From Pectinophora gossypiella (Eukaryota > Arthropoda > Insecta > Lepidoptera > Gelechiidae): a stretch of 64,000 bases of DNA. Each line of letters starts with the position of its first letter. Position 1 is the first letter of the stretch. The stretch is taken from assembly GCF_024362695.1 (NCBI RefSeq), contig NC_065420.1, positions 4,665,420-4,729,419 of the forward strand. The letters are read 5' to 3'. The notes below the pieces were generated by a model, which saw only the letters and a list, made by a program, of their open reading frames with translations, was not told where the DNA came from and ran no database searches. Of the stretch, positions 45,795 through 57,764 are shown in pieces. The position numbers and the translations under genes are program-made.

Positions 45795-46737
45795 TCAGTC
45801 AGTCACTGTCACTTACATTCCGTCTTCACTCTTAATCAAAAATTGAAATAAATATAAATAGATTTCACTTTTCACAATCACATTTCACAAAAAAAGCGTT
45901 AGGTCGCACAAATTCTAAATATAAAAGTTGTAATGTCACCGCATAGTGGCGCGCGAATTAACATTATCTATTACGTACCTTTTCGCTGCTATTTTTATGA
46001 TAACCGAGTTAAAAATTTCCTCGGAAGAATCATGGCGGCTAAAGAACCCGCCTAGGCGAAATGGGGATGTCTAGTGGAGCATATATAAACGTGTTACGCC
46101 GACTAGAAACCAATTATCGCAAATGCGATTTTTATTTCACGCTGGCAAGCGCTCGTTAGCCGGAGAACTATGGAGGGAGCCGATTAGCGCCGGTAAGAAC
46201 AACCGCAAGGGACTACACGGGAATTGATAGAAAATAATAGAATAGAAATCATTTATTTTAGATATAAGTAGGTATTGGTACACAGTAGGAGTGATCATAG
46301 TAATTAAACCTTATTTCTAAAAAGGGACGACATTGAGGGAGTGTCCCATCCCGATGATGGGACACAGAGATTTTCAGCTGTGCTCCATCATCGGTAACAC
46401 TACGGGGTTTTGAACTGTCTCGTTCTGTACTTTGTAAGGGATTATCATCACTAAACAGGCACAATTACATAAACTCGGCAATATCCTAAAATAGCAGTCC
46501 ATGTTATGATATGTATTGCTAGACATTAGAAAATGAAAAAGCAATGTAATCTTACGTTGACGTCATCCAAATTGGATAATGGGTAAACAGTTATAAAGAA
46601 ATGAAAAAAGCTTTTCTCGAAATTACCTTTTGGCGCATAAACATAAATATAGTCACGCCCGTATACTTATCGTGGTTGGGCAGAGTCATAAGATCAAATC
46701 GTACGACGTGTGAGAAATTGCTGAAACATAATATTAT
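45795..46737. other. mostly unrecognised; TATA-like box
   Basis: 'catatataaacg' at 46080-46091 and a donor-like 'gccg|gtaaga' near 46192 could be a small plus-strand first exon. The 46650-46720 part resembles a retroposon. No coding support. Confidence 0.3.
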
Positions 46738-46805
46738 ACATAAAACATAAATAGTCTATATATGTCCCACTTCTCGGCACAGGCCTCGAAAGGAGGCCCT
46801 CAATC
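46738..46805 (-). mobile_element. SINE1 tail fragment
   Basis: 'tatatgtcccacttctcggc' and 'acaggcctc' match the SINE1 3' end. Confidence 0.6.
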
Positions 46806-47064
46806 CTACAAACGAAACAAATATTTTTTTTTTATTTATTCGGTTAGTTTTTTTAATGAATTGCAATGAGTTACAAGCTGAATCGCCAAAAACAATTCCT
46901 GAATCTCACTTTTATGTATATTAAAAATGCATAAAAACAATACACTTTTGACCAGACAAAAAACGCGAGCGTTTGTGAATGCGTCATGAAATCCATCTAT
47001 TGTTTTGTTTTGAAAGGAGAGCCGTGAAAAATTTAATGAACAGTATAACGTTTAAAAATAGAAC

Positions 47065-47425
47065 TACGTGCACACACCTCGGACACTTCATACAAAAAAA
47101 AACCGTATTACACAGACACTACTCTTTGACAGTATCGTACAGTCATGAGCAATATCATGTACTTTAGAACCCTGTCGCACTGTCATATTTGACATTTAAT
47201 GAGGCTTACGGTTTAAATTGTCAAAAAAGTTAATGTGATATGGTTGCAAAGTACATGCTAGTACTCGTAACCGTACACGCGCATCTGTGTGTGTGACGTT
47301 TGACGCCCATACGATTGAAGACTAAAGTAAGACCGAGGGGGGGGGTGAGGTAAATCTAGCTCACACGCTGGTGGGGAGCGGAGAGTTGCCGTTCTATACG
47401 TAGTATTATTCCCTATTCTATGCAT
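47065..47425. mobile_element. family G element, split by MITE-B
   Basis: Matches 5430-5566/5982-6040 in order; interrupted at 47140-47273. Confidence 0.7.
47140..47273. mobile_element. MITE-B copy 4, with inferred empty site
   Basis: The uninterrupted family G copy at 5.49 kb reads 'atcgtactcgcgcatctg' where this copy holds the element, giving a natural empty site. Confidence 0.85.
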
Positions 47426-47500
47426 AGACTAACTGGCTAGAATGAAGATTAGGACTCCATCATAGGAATCTGCGGGAAAATGCGAAGAAAAAGACCGCTA

Positions 47501-47658
47501 GCGTTAAAAGGCCACATTGAAGCAATTCATCTAAAAAAGCAACATGGCTCTTTGACAATTGTTGACATTGCGCATTTACTTTTATATGTTCAAATGTCAA
47601 ATTGCAATATTGATTTTTTTTTTGATAAATTGCTGCAATGTGGCCTTTTTAGGGACCC
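47501..47658. mobile_element. MITE-A copy 11
   Basis: 'ggccacattgaagcaattca' and 'aaattgctgcaatgtggcc' arms; the loop is in copy-5 orientation. Confidence 0.82.
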
Positions 47659-48090
47659 TCAGGACTACAACTTTCCATTTTGTGTTTATTCCGTATATAA
47701 ATAGTGATAATCATTAAATTATTATTGTAGCAGAATTAATACTTGTTACATTCGCTTTTACGACGCACACAACGTAGTTAACAGACGAAAATAACTCGCC
47801 AATTAGTTACCAGAACTGTTATAAATTAAAAAAAGTTCGCGAATAGTTCGGAGCGAAGTGGACTAATACATTGGATTTATTTTTAAATGGACAGCTTTGG
47901 ATTCACTTGGCGTTAAAAGGCGCTAGTTAAAACGCTTACTGTGTTCAGAGAGGCGAGGGCACAGTTGGACCGACTGCTATTTATTTGCACACTACAGAGA
48001 TGGAGTTAATCTAGCCGCACTCTATGATTTTGACATAATAAAGTACAGCAATTCGCTCCGCTGCAACAGACAAGCAAGTACCTATCGATC
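47659..48090. other. no gene recognised
   Basis: Nothing supportable. Confidence 0.45.
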
Positions 48091-48232
48091 CGGGGGGTTA
48101 AAAAGGCCACATAGAAGCAATTAATCTAAAAATATATATTGCAATTTGACATTTACGCATATAAAAGTAAGTTCGCAATTCAAACAAATGTCAAATAGCA
48201 ATATTTCTGTTTTAGATGAATTGCCCTTTTTT
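48091..48232. mobile_element. MITE-A copy 12
   Basis: Left end 'ggggggttaaaaaggccaca'; the right arm lacks the 'ttcgatgtgg' segment. Confidence 0.8.
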
Positions 48233-48638
48233 GTGTTACCAGGGGGGTTGGTAACACATCAATTATTACCCGGAATTAAATTAATTGTAAGTAATTGAGG
48301 TTTTTATTAGTCACATTAAAATGTGTTTTTTCACAGAGACGCTTATGTGGTTTCCATAATAAAGCGACTTAAGTGTAAGTTCAGCCCTGTGCGCCGGAAT
48401 AGTTGACAGTTTAATGTACCTACAGGGTTAAGCGTCGACGATTTAACTTCCCTCCAGCCCTCTAAAGGCCAATTCGTCCCAGTTCTACCAATATAGATGT
48501 AGTACGGATGCTGAGAATTTACCGAAAATAGGACAACACTATTTGCCTAGTCATGGCTGGGTGTTTCTACCGTACCACACAGTAGGATGTATGTATAGCT
48601 ATTTCTAATTATGTTAGCGCTCATTATGCTACTATGTA
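48233..48638. other. no gene recognised
   Basis: Nothing supportable. Confidence 0.45.
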
Positions 48639-48780
48639 CAGTCATGAGCAATATAATGTACCCACTTTAGGACTCTGTCGCACTAATATATTTGACAATT
48701 AGTGAGACTTACAGTTCAATTTGTCAAAAAAGTTAATGTGACATGGTACCAAAGTTTATACATATTAATGCTCGTGACCG
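48639..48780. mobile_element. MITE-B copy 5
   Basis: Full length, flanked by TA. Confidence 0.82.
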
Positions 48781-49131
48781 TACAGTCACGTCTAAAAATA
48801 TGTACCTATAAAGTTTAGAACCAAGTTACAACAAAATCTCAGGAAATGACAAAAATATAAATGTGACATGATTCTAACGTATATCTGATCATAATTATTA
48901 TTTTTATAGTGACACTTCACTGTACTCGGTAAGTTTCATACATGTATAGTATATCCTTTCGATTGGAGTTTTGAAAACAAAATAAAATAATATACTGTGT
49001 ATTATGTAAATGGTATTTTGTTTTTTTTCTTTTATTTTTTTCTTTGTGTATTACGACTCCGTAATCGTCCACCATAAATAAACTTAAACAAGAAGAGGGC
49101 AGATAGAGGTGTACGTCAAAATTAAGATAAT
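48781..49131. other. no gene recognised
   Basis: AT-rich, T-run near 49020-49045. Confidence 0.45.
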
Positions 49132-49440
49132 GGCCCCGATTTCTGCAGACACCTCCTAATTTTATTTTAAGTTATACCTGTCATTTTCTTATCTCCGAAA
49201 AGAAAAGGGATGGATGATTGACAACCGCTAATTTTAAAATGAATGAATAATCCGGCTCGTTCACTTACTGTCAACTTAATTCTGTCGGGTTATTTATTAG
49301 TCAATATTATAATATTGGAAGGGTTTTCTAAACTTCTGCCTAAAATTGACGTGTGTTCCATAAATTTTATGCCTGTCGATTACCCGTCCCTTTCCTTTTC
49401 GGCGGAGAAGAAAATGACAGGTATAACTTAAAATAAAATA
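49132..49440. mobile_element. MITE-D copy 5
   Basis: 'ggccccgatttctgcagaca' to 'aggtataacttaaaataaaa'; the last ~20 bp are lost. Confidence 0.75.
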
Positions 49441-50394
49441 AAAAAGAACCGTTTAGGCGTTTACGACTTTTATGACATAACGTGGCCATTTTTGTATGAA
49501 ATTAGAGTGATGTATACAAATGTTATACGGGAATAGTCGACAGTTTAACGAAGTACCCCGACCCTCTATGGACTAATTGATTCCCGACTACACGGAAGCC
49601 GATGGATACCAAGAATGTATTGAATGTATCCTAACCACAAGTGCTGTAACGGAGTGGGTACTCTACAATGGTATTTGATTTGATTGAAATGCTTGAAACG
49701 CTTCTATAAAGTTTAGAGATAAAGTCAATAATCAATGGAACAGTGCTTGAATAAATGAACGAACGAGTGATGAACGAAATGAACGAATGAACCAATTTTT
49801 CCGTCAAGAGGACTGTTGCGAATGGAACGTGCGTCTAAGCCGAATTGGGTTGCCGCGTGATTAATTAGGCCAAATAATTAATAAGAAAATCCTATTTAAA
49901 TAAAAAAACACAGATACAAAAACTTTACTGAATTATAACAAATTAGTTCTGAATCTTCTTAAGTATATTTTATTCAAATCGAGTTCTGTGTCAAAAAGTA
50001 TAATTATTTTGTTTTACTTTTTGCTACGGCTAAATTAGGCACGTTGTGTTTTGACAACGCAAAAAGTTCTTTTATATTCAGACTATTTGAGTCCACCCTA
50101 AACGCTAAACGCTTGCGGTATCATTTTCCATTCAACGACTTTTTACACGTAACATGTTCTCTCGGTTTTGTAATCACAATTACATTTTGTTCACGGTTCA
50201 TAAACTGAAAATAATTATAATAAAGTCAAGCGCTTAGATTGTTTACATTACTGAAGGCATCACTCGAATGGAGGCACGTTGCTCCATACGTGGGACTGAG
50301 AAAAACTTGTATTGATATATACTTAGAACGAATAAATAATATTCGTATTACGTAGTATAGGTATAATAATGCACTCCCATAGTGCATACTGGGA
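49441..50394. other. no gene recognised
   Basis: AT-rich, with 'aatgaacgaatga'-like short repeats near 49755-49795. Confidence 0.45.
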
Positions 50395-50740
50395 TAATCG
50401 CCGGTTGATGTAAATGGAGTGAGTGGGCGGATATAAAAAATGAAACTAAACGTATGACACTTTTACTAAATAATTATACCAAACGATAGAGAAAACACAT
50501 AAAATAAAAGCTAAAATTAAAATAACTTAAAAACAACGACCGATTCTTTGTGAGAGCCAAAATTTTGAAGAGAAAAGACAATCAAACCATAACTATAAAA
50601 CATAGAAATTCGTATAAACTCAGGATCCAAACACTACACAAACGAAGTCGCGGCTAACAGTAAATTATATATAAATCAAGCTGAGAAGTGCACAATGGTC
50701 CAATCTTCACTGAAAATCAAGTGCTGTTGAAAACAGACTA
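50395..50740. repeat. unclassified repeat, second copy
   Basis: Diverged relative of the insert at 4681-4985. Confidence 0.5.
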
Positions 50741-50760
50741 ACAAAACCGCGAGCAATTAT

Positions 50761-50949
50761 TTAAGCCATACCAGGAGAGCAGAGCTGGGAGGGAATTCCT
50801 GTAGTTGTAATCCACTTGAGACAGCTGGGGAATGCAGGTGAGTGTCCGCTATCTGCGACACTTGAAGTTGAAGCCTCTAGATCAAGTAAACACTCCTCTA
50901 CAGTTCTGATGCCCTGGTATTTTCGGTGATTGGCTATTTGATGTTTCAT
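50761..50949 (-). CDS. unrecognised 62-codon frame
   Basis: The minus-strand frame has a less AT-biased composition than its surroundings and a 'RTVEECLLDLEASTSS' stretch. No domain is recognised. It adjoins the repeat at 50395-50740, so it may be the end of a transposon gene; it could equally be chance. Confidence 0.2.
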   Translation of the reverse strand: MKHQIANHRKYQGIRTVEECLLDLEASTSSVADSGHSPAFPSCLKWITTTGIPSQLCSPGMA

Positions 50950-51195
50950 TCCAAAAAGAGTAATTTTGCATTCGTCGTTGCCAATTTAAAATCTATTATG
51001 TGCAATCGGGTCAATTTTACAGAAAGTAAAAAATCTTCCAACTGAATTTTTGTATGACAAGTGTGTTAAAAATATTAAAAGCTAATTTATATTTACGTAC
51101 ATAAGAGTTTGTACTGAATTTTGTAGGAGCATGACAAAAAAGAAATTTGTTGAGGGCGACACATAAGATCTTTTAAATAGGCAACGACGAATTAC

Positions 51196-51305
51196 ACAGG
51201 TTGTTAGTTACATCGCAACGAAAACTTTGAGGGATGATTCAGACCATGATTCTGAGTTGATATCAAGTGGAATTTTCCGACGTTACGATGTGACTAACAT
51301 CCTAT
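51196..51305. mobile_element. MITE-C copy 11, internally deleted
   Basis: Left arm intact; the right arm is reduced to 'gacgttacgatgtgactaac'. Confidence 0.75.
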
Positions 51306-51361
51306 ATATAGTTTTTTTTAATATATTAACCATGATGCTATTTAACAGTCTCTAACAGATT

Positions 51362-51430
51362 TACATAAACAGCATATATGTATGATATCCCCACTGCTGG
51401 GCACAGGCCTCCTGTCAATCTACCTGAGGG
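51362..51430 (-). mobile_element. SINE1 tail fragment
   Basis: 'cccactgctgggcacaggcc' then 'aatctacctgagggggta'. Confidence 0.65.
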
Positions 51431-51599
51431 GGTATTATAGGTTGTAGTCATTCGGCTAATTAATGACAATATGCACCAAACCTATAAAACTATCAGAAAT
51501 TTTGGAACACTCTGGCGCGAAGTTGTAACACCGCCGTCAGTGAGAATTATACAGTATTTTAGTTTGACATTCAGGTATTTGAAACGAGGTATTAAAAGT

Positions 51600-51960
51600 T
51601 GGTGCAACTTTGTTTCTGTTTCGTTATTTACTCTTTGCTTTTCGGCGGATCAGAAAATAAACAGGTATAACTAATACAATTGGGTCGTGTACGAGGTTTA
51701 CCTACGATAGATTATAAAATTCTGATTACTAAATAAAGACAAATCTAAAACTAATAAAATACGTTTTCTTTTTTCTATTTAACTTATTTATGAAATTTAA
51801 TCAAGAAAAACGTAATAATGAATCCGATATTTTATCCCGTTTTTCGATGACGTCACAAGGTGTCATACAAATTCCATAGTAATTTCGTGTTTTGACGATT
51901 AGTAAAAAGTAACTGATTTGACTAGCCTATTAGATAGTGTGTACAGGAATTAGTAGCAAT
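51600..51960. mobile_element. MITE-D fragment split by MITE-E copy 6
   Basis: MITE-D arms at about 51630-51680 and 51935-51960 flank a MITE-E copy ending 'aagtaactgatttgactag'. Confidence 0.7.
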
Positions 51961-53255
51961 GTGTGTTTTTCGCCTTATGCACAATTCGATAACTACAAAC
52001 AACGAAATGTGACAATGGTCAACAATAAACAATTGACAATCAACACTTTACAATATTTCGGACAATATAGGTACTTGTGCCGCTAAACTGCGGTGTGTTT
52101 TGCTCATTTGTTTTAAATTGACTTGTAAAATTTTCAACCAGTATTTTGCAATTTCAATTATTCTGTTATCAATTGGTTTAGTTAGGTTCTTGTAGTATAA
52201 TATTTCATTAGCCCGTTTTTGTAGGATACCAACATCAAGTGTGGCAAAACCTGTTTCATATTTTTCATTTTTAAAGATGAATTTTCTTTTTGGTAAATCG
52301 GTATTTTACGAGTTGAACTTATTAAGACGACATTTAGCTCTGCCCATTGCAATAATAAGGATGACTAGTATAAATTCATGTCTGTACGTGTGTGTATTAA
52401 TATAATCAAGCTAAAAATAAGTTGGTTAACCCGTAGAAGGCCGCGGTGGGCTATAACGGTCCGCAACAAGGTGCATTATATTTTCACACGCGGAGAGGCT
52501 CGCGCGCGCCATCAAAAGATTTCCCAAGATAACACTCATAATTCGCACTCATCGCCACTACCTTAGGGATAAACGTTGCTATCCGGATTTTTCCAAAAAC
52601 TACCCGTTTTTATAAGACTCCATGTGCATCGAGAAGTTAATTAATATTGTTTGACTTGTCTTTTAGCAAAAAACAAATAAAAATAAAAATACTCATGCGT
52701 CTTGTCAGAAAGTACACGTCGACATTTGGAAGGAGATAATCGTCTAGTTTCGACTTCGTAGAGTGTCATTTTAATCACTAGGACTATGTTAAAGCTATTA
52801 GGTATTTCTGTAATTGTTATTTATAGTCCTTTCAAGACTATAATTTATAATAAATGGCAAATGGAATTCTATAGTCTCTGCTTACCCCGGTGGGAAATAG
52901 GCGTTTCTACTCCAAGAGTAGTAAAGCTTTTGTAAAAAAGCAATGCCTCGTTAATGCAAGTAAATGTTCATTTTTCATAAAGAAACAAAAATCTTATTGC
53001 AATCTTCTATTACTAACAAAATATGGATAAATATCTGAAAATAAATATTTCATTCATTCATTGCATATTATTGTTATCTGAACACTTTACGATCGACCAA
53101 TTATTACGTAGGTACATCAATTAATATCGTAATTTAATTGTTATTAGATGCCATTATTTTGGCATTGTTTGGATATCATAAAAAAAACGATTAAGTACTA
53201 ATATGTCCAGTATGCCAGATCACGATTGGAACATTATCTTTTCTTTCAGCACAAT
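51961..53255. other. no gene recognised
   Basis: AT-rich. A LINE-tail-like 'tagtctctgcttaccccgg' occurs near 52873. Confidence 0.45.
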
Positions 53256-53580
53256 ACATTGTTTTAAGTTTACGCGGTTATTATCATAATTAAAGCACAT
53301 AATAACGGGTTCTTACCGCGTTTAAAAAAAAATGCGTCATCCCGTGATCATGGCACTTGCAACAGTGTCGAAATATCGGGAGTCTCATATCCCCATTCTT
53401 CTTCTTCTATCGTGTGGGTTTTGAGGCGAATTACTAACCTCATCAACCCTGGTGTCAGGGTTACTATTGAGCCGCCAAAGGCCCCTGACATGACTCATTT
53501 ATAACGACTACGTACCCCCATTTAAACGCGGTAAGAACCCGTTATTATATGCTTTAATTATTTCAGCACAATGTTCAAAT
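53256..53580. mobile_element. family H copies, one split by SINE2
   Basis: An inverted piece (53256-53330) is followed by a forward copy whose 'ccccatt' is duplicated around a SINE2 tail. Confidence 0.65.
53398..53515 (-). mobile_element. 118-bp SINE2 3' end with 7-bp TSD
   Basis: Flanked by 'ccccatt' at 53391-53397 and 53516-53522; reads 'gtcagggttactattgagcc' in reverse. Confidence 0.78.
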
Positions 53581-53924
53581 AATTATATTTCTTATCTGTA
53601 ATGTAAAGAGTCAACCATCAAAACAGTTTTAACTCAGACTATCAATACAAGTGACTCGTGGAAGAATTTAGTTGACAGCAAACGTTAAACGGGTTGCATA
53701 TGAGCGAGGTACCTGTTTTATTCGGCCGGGTTATTTATTAAACCCGTATTGCGGTTTAATGGTATCAGTGGTTTACCTAAAACATATGTAAGTCTCATTT
53801 ATCTGTTTATTCTAGGCTAGTACTAGATCTAAACTATTTGTATACCTTACTTTCTATGAATAAAGAAAAAAAAAGTGGTTTACCTAACTATGTAATACTT
53901 TAATGATATAAATAAAAAAGTCAT
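53581..53924. other. no gene recognised
   Basis: Nothing supportable. Confidence 0.45.
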
Positions 53925-54033
53925 TTTAAAATTAACAATTGTCAATAATCCGTTCCTTTTCTTTTCGGCGGATAAGAGAATGACAAGCATAACTTAAAAT
54001 AAAATTAAGATGTGTCTGCAGGAATCGGGGCCA
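53925..54033. mobile_element. MITE-D right end
   Basis: 'cttttcggcggataagagaa' to 'gtctgcaggaatcggggcc'. Confidence 0.75.
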
Positions 54034-55098
54034 ATGTTAGATTATGGTAGATAACCAAGCTGGTCATAAATCGTCAGACAACAAACCCTTAGTAGAGTAT
54101 AAAAATTAAATAATGTATTAGTTATGAGTAAAAAACGAATTAATGTATACAACCTTGGTTCCATCACGTGACTCTACAAAATAACCTAATTCGCCCGGCG
54201 CGTGTTAGTGTTTGCCGACTCCTTCCCTGGCTTATGGCGCACGCATCGTATCCACACGCACATTCAGGAAAGGGTCAACTCAACATGCAATATAATACTA
54301 TATATGAATGACGAGTTATATATTCACATAATGAATACATTAGAGAAACTGACATATTAATATACAAGACAGATATACCAAAACCATTTGGACTCGAAAT
54401 TAGACATTTTGCACAGTCTTTTCTTTAACATATTTAATGTTAAAAATGCTATATTTTACAAAAAATATTAACAAACATAACCTAAAAAAACTGAACTTAG
54501 CAAAATGTTAGCAAAAATAATAATAATAAAAAACGAAAACACAAAAAGGACTAATTTATCTGCTTACCGTAAATATAATACATTACGGTACTTTATATCA
54601 TTAATATAGCTTTCTGATTAGCACCTGAAAAATGTATGTTATTTTAAAACTTGCTCAACAGAACGACTCTTACCTTACCGAAATGACCTTCAAAGTTCAT
54701 TCAAAGTGAAATAAAAAACATACAAACGATACACACAAGAAATATAGTGTATCCCTATATATAGTACAAAGATAGATTGGGGAAAATTGGGGTCTGAAGG
54801 AGGTTACGGACCTACGCGTTACAATGAACTATATTTAGCTACGTCGAAACTTAGTAGACGGTCTATTTATGAATGTTTGACTATACTATGTATATGTGGT
54901 CTAGGCTATTGAGTAGCCTGAAGACTCGGGATAGATACGGGCTGTGGGATACATATTTGACATTACTTCTAAATTATACTGTATAATATAACTGTATATA
55001 GTATAATGTATAATGTCTATTATGCGCACAATGCTGTAACATATAACAAGCTCACAATCGCAAATCGTGATGCTGTAATTACGACATTACTATTATAG
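54034..55098. other. no gene recognised
   Basis: AT-rich; nothing supportable. Confidence 0.5.
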
Positions 55099-55240
55099 GT
55101 CTAAAAAGGCCACATTGAAGCAACTCATCTAAAAAGCAATATTGCTATTTGGTTTTTGGAGATATTGTACACTTGTTTTTATATGCGCTAATGTCAAATT
55201 GCAATATTGCTTTTTAGATGACTTGAGCGCGATGGCAGGG
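55099..55240. mobile_element. MITE-A copy 13, diverged
   Basis: 'ggccacattgaagcaactca' and 'tgctttttagatgacttgag'. Confidence 0.75.
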
Positions 55241-55496
55241 CCAAGTGTGATTGCAAATTATTATCTATTATCTGGCTTGAGACCCTGCCCAACACTCTAT
55301 GGACTAGGAAAGTTTGTTTGTTTATACAGTTATTAAAACTCCGTACTTCGACTGAATGAGGGACTTCCCCGGCTATGTTCCTCAAAAACAATATAGATGG
55401 CGGTGTAAAGATTTTTCTTCGTTCAATTCCATGAATACCTAACAGACATATGCGACTTTTATCTTTTATTTTTGGGTATCAATGATGAATTTAATT

Positions 55497-55632
55497 ATTT
55501 ATTTATTATTTATTTATTTTATTTATTTATTTGTACACAATAGAACACAGAAAGAAACACACAAAGAAATCAGACAGTACAGGTAAGCTTATCTCTAAAA
55601 AAGAGATTTCTTCCAGCTGACCTACTACGATA
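55497..55632 (-). mobile_element. LINE 3' end with (AAAT)n tail
   Basis: Minus: 'cagctggaagaaatctcttt' … 'ttgtgtacaaataaataaat'; I recall this as a common moth LINE tail. Confidence 0.55.
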
Positions 55633-55818
55633 AGGATACATGCAGTGTATACAACACACGCGTACAAATCTTATGAAATTATTACACCCAGGCACAACAC
55701 ACCCTCCACCCATTATTATTCTGATCAAAATAAAATGAAGCAATTATGTAGCAACATAATTCTATACACAATTCGTTTTATATATCTATGCTTCTGCCGT
55801 GACACTGTATTCTTGATA

Positions 55819-55881
55819 CATTGTTTTAAGTTTACGCGGTTATTATCATAATTAAAACACATAATAACGGGTTCTTACCGC
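55819..55881 (-). mobile_element. 63-bp family H piece with 12-bp TSD
   Basis: Perfect 'gtattcttgata' at 55807-55818 and 55882-55893. Confidence 0.82.
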
Positions 55882-56178
55882 GTATTCTTGATAATTATGT
55901 ACCCGAGTAATGAGAAAATAGGTAATTATCAATTTAACACTGTCATCTGTATTTATATCTAAATATATAAAAGGAGATACTGACTGACATATCAACGCAC
56001 AGCCTAAACGGCTAAACGTAGCCACTTGAAATTTGGAAGGGACGTAGCTTAGGTACCGTAGAGGTGCACTAAGGCCCGTATTTATAAACCGCTCTTATCT
56101 CTGAGATCTATCTTGAGTGAGCTCTTAAGATGACGTCCTTATTAATAAACGGAACTTAAGTGCGCGTTTAGGGTTACG

Positions 56179-56195
56179 ATATCAACTGAGTGACG
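56179..56195. promoter_or_regulatory. subterminal repeat of Harbinger, left
   Basis: 'gatatcaactgagt' here has its complement 'actcagttgatatc' at 59660-59673. Several 'ctctcaagatgt' and 'acttaag' motifs accompany both ends; they are candidate binding sites for the element's proteins. Confidence 0.6.
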
Positions 56196-56311
56196 CCGTA
56201 TTAATAAACGAAACTCGGCTCTCAAGAGTGCTCTCAAGATGTTACTTAAGATCGTGTTTGCTGAGTGCCGTCAAACCGTGACTTGAGTGCGGGTTTTGTG
56301 ATCTCGCGATA

Positions 56312-57630
56312 ATGGAATTAGAAAATATTTTACAAGAAATCAATTATTACGACGATTTGTTATGGCAAGATGCGTATCGTTTGCCAAAAGTTTATATCAG
56401 GGACGCCGAAAATCCCTTTGAAATGCGAGCGGATCGGTTCCAGAAAAGATACAGATTCTGCCAAGAATCTGTATTGTTTATAACATCGTTACTGAGAAGT
56501 GACTTAGAAAAACAGGACAACAGAGGTCTACCGATTGCACCGGAAATAGCAGTTTTATTAACTCTGAGATTTTATGCTACAGCGTCATTTCAGGTAAGCT
56601 AGAATTTATTCAATACTAATTATTCTACTTTTGTCTTTAAAAAGTGTAAGTGACAGCACAATGAACACCGAAATTACTATGTATCTGAACATCTTGAGGT
56701 CTGGATACAGTAGAGCAATGCACCATATCCTTCTGAACGAGTAAATGAAAGAAAGCCTGTGTCCAGGACAGGAATAAGTTAGTAATAGGAAGTAATTTAA
56801 TTTTACATAAATGACTTACACAAACCTTGCCTTTTCAGATAGTCTGTGGAGACTTACTGCACATATCACAGCCTACCGCCTCAAATATTATTACGAAGGT
56901 TTCAAAGTTGCTAGCTCAATTGCATACACACTACATAAAGTTTCCCTGAGGAGCAGAGGCTAACAGAAACAGAGAATTGTTTAAAGAGATGGGTAGACAT
57001 GGACAGTGGTCTGGACTTCCCGGGATCGATGGAGCTATTGACTGTACCCATGTTAAAATTGTATCAACACCAGGGTGCCAGCACCATGAAGTCTTTAGAA
57101 ATAGGAAATCAGATTTTTCTATTAATGTCCAGGTTGTTGCAGGGCCCCGCAGGGAAATATTAGACATAGTAGCCAGATGGGCAGGCAGCATGCACGATTC
57201 TAGGATATTTCAAATGTCATCAGTTTACATAAAATACACGCAGGGTATTTTAAATGGAAGACTTGTCGGAGACAATGGGTATCCTACACTACCTTTTGTT
57301 CTCACACCTATAAGACCTGCCCCCGAAGATGCTCCCTCAGTACGGTACAATAGAGCTCAAATAAAAACCAGAAATGTTGTGGAAAGAACATTCGGCATTT
57401 GGAAGCGGAGGTTTCCCTGTTTATCTAGAGGCCTAGGTAACAAACTGTCAACTGTTTCTCATATAATTGTATCATGTGCGGTATTACACAACTTGTCATT
57501 AATTTTAAATGATGTCATGGTTTTTGATGAGAATCAGAATGATGAACAAGAAGAAACAGATAGTTTAATACCAAGCACTAGCACTGGATTTTTAATTAGA
57601 AATTCAATTGTTGAAAATTATTACCAATAA
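56312..57630 (+). pseudogene. HARBI1-like: Harbinger transposase, one in-frame TGA
   Basis: Two exons: 56312-56593 (donor cag|gtaagc) and 56839-57630 (acceptor ttttcag), phase 0, about 357 codons, the usual HARBI1 size. Catalytic triad visible: D158 in 'GIDGAIDCTHV', D214 in 'MHDSRIF', E276 in 'NVVERTFGIWKRR', plus a GDNGYP motif. An AATAAA follows at 57677. Codon 131 (56947-56949) is TGA in otherwise continuous homology; a CGA-to-TGA change at a CpG is the simplest explanation. This copy therefore probably cannot make full-length transposase. The initiator is the first ATG after the terminal region. Confidence 0.88.
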
Positions 57631-57764
57631 TCTTTATGAGCAGTGCTTTGTGATTGAATAGTATTTGAAATTATTTAATAAAACATATTTTATATATTGA
57701 CTTATATGCTTTTATTTAATAAATTAACAATATTCCATTTATTATATTATGCCACATCCCCTCT

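Larger units (their letters stand above)
55357..55957. mobile_element. family I element, outer layer of the nest
   Basis: Starts 'gagggacttccccggctatg'. It is broken by a LINE tail, a family H piece and then the Lep1 Helitron. Confidence 0.65.

Noticed and set aside
46080..46200. TATA box plus short first exon
   Set aside because: A TATA-like match and a donor-like site alone are weak; kept only as a remark.
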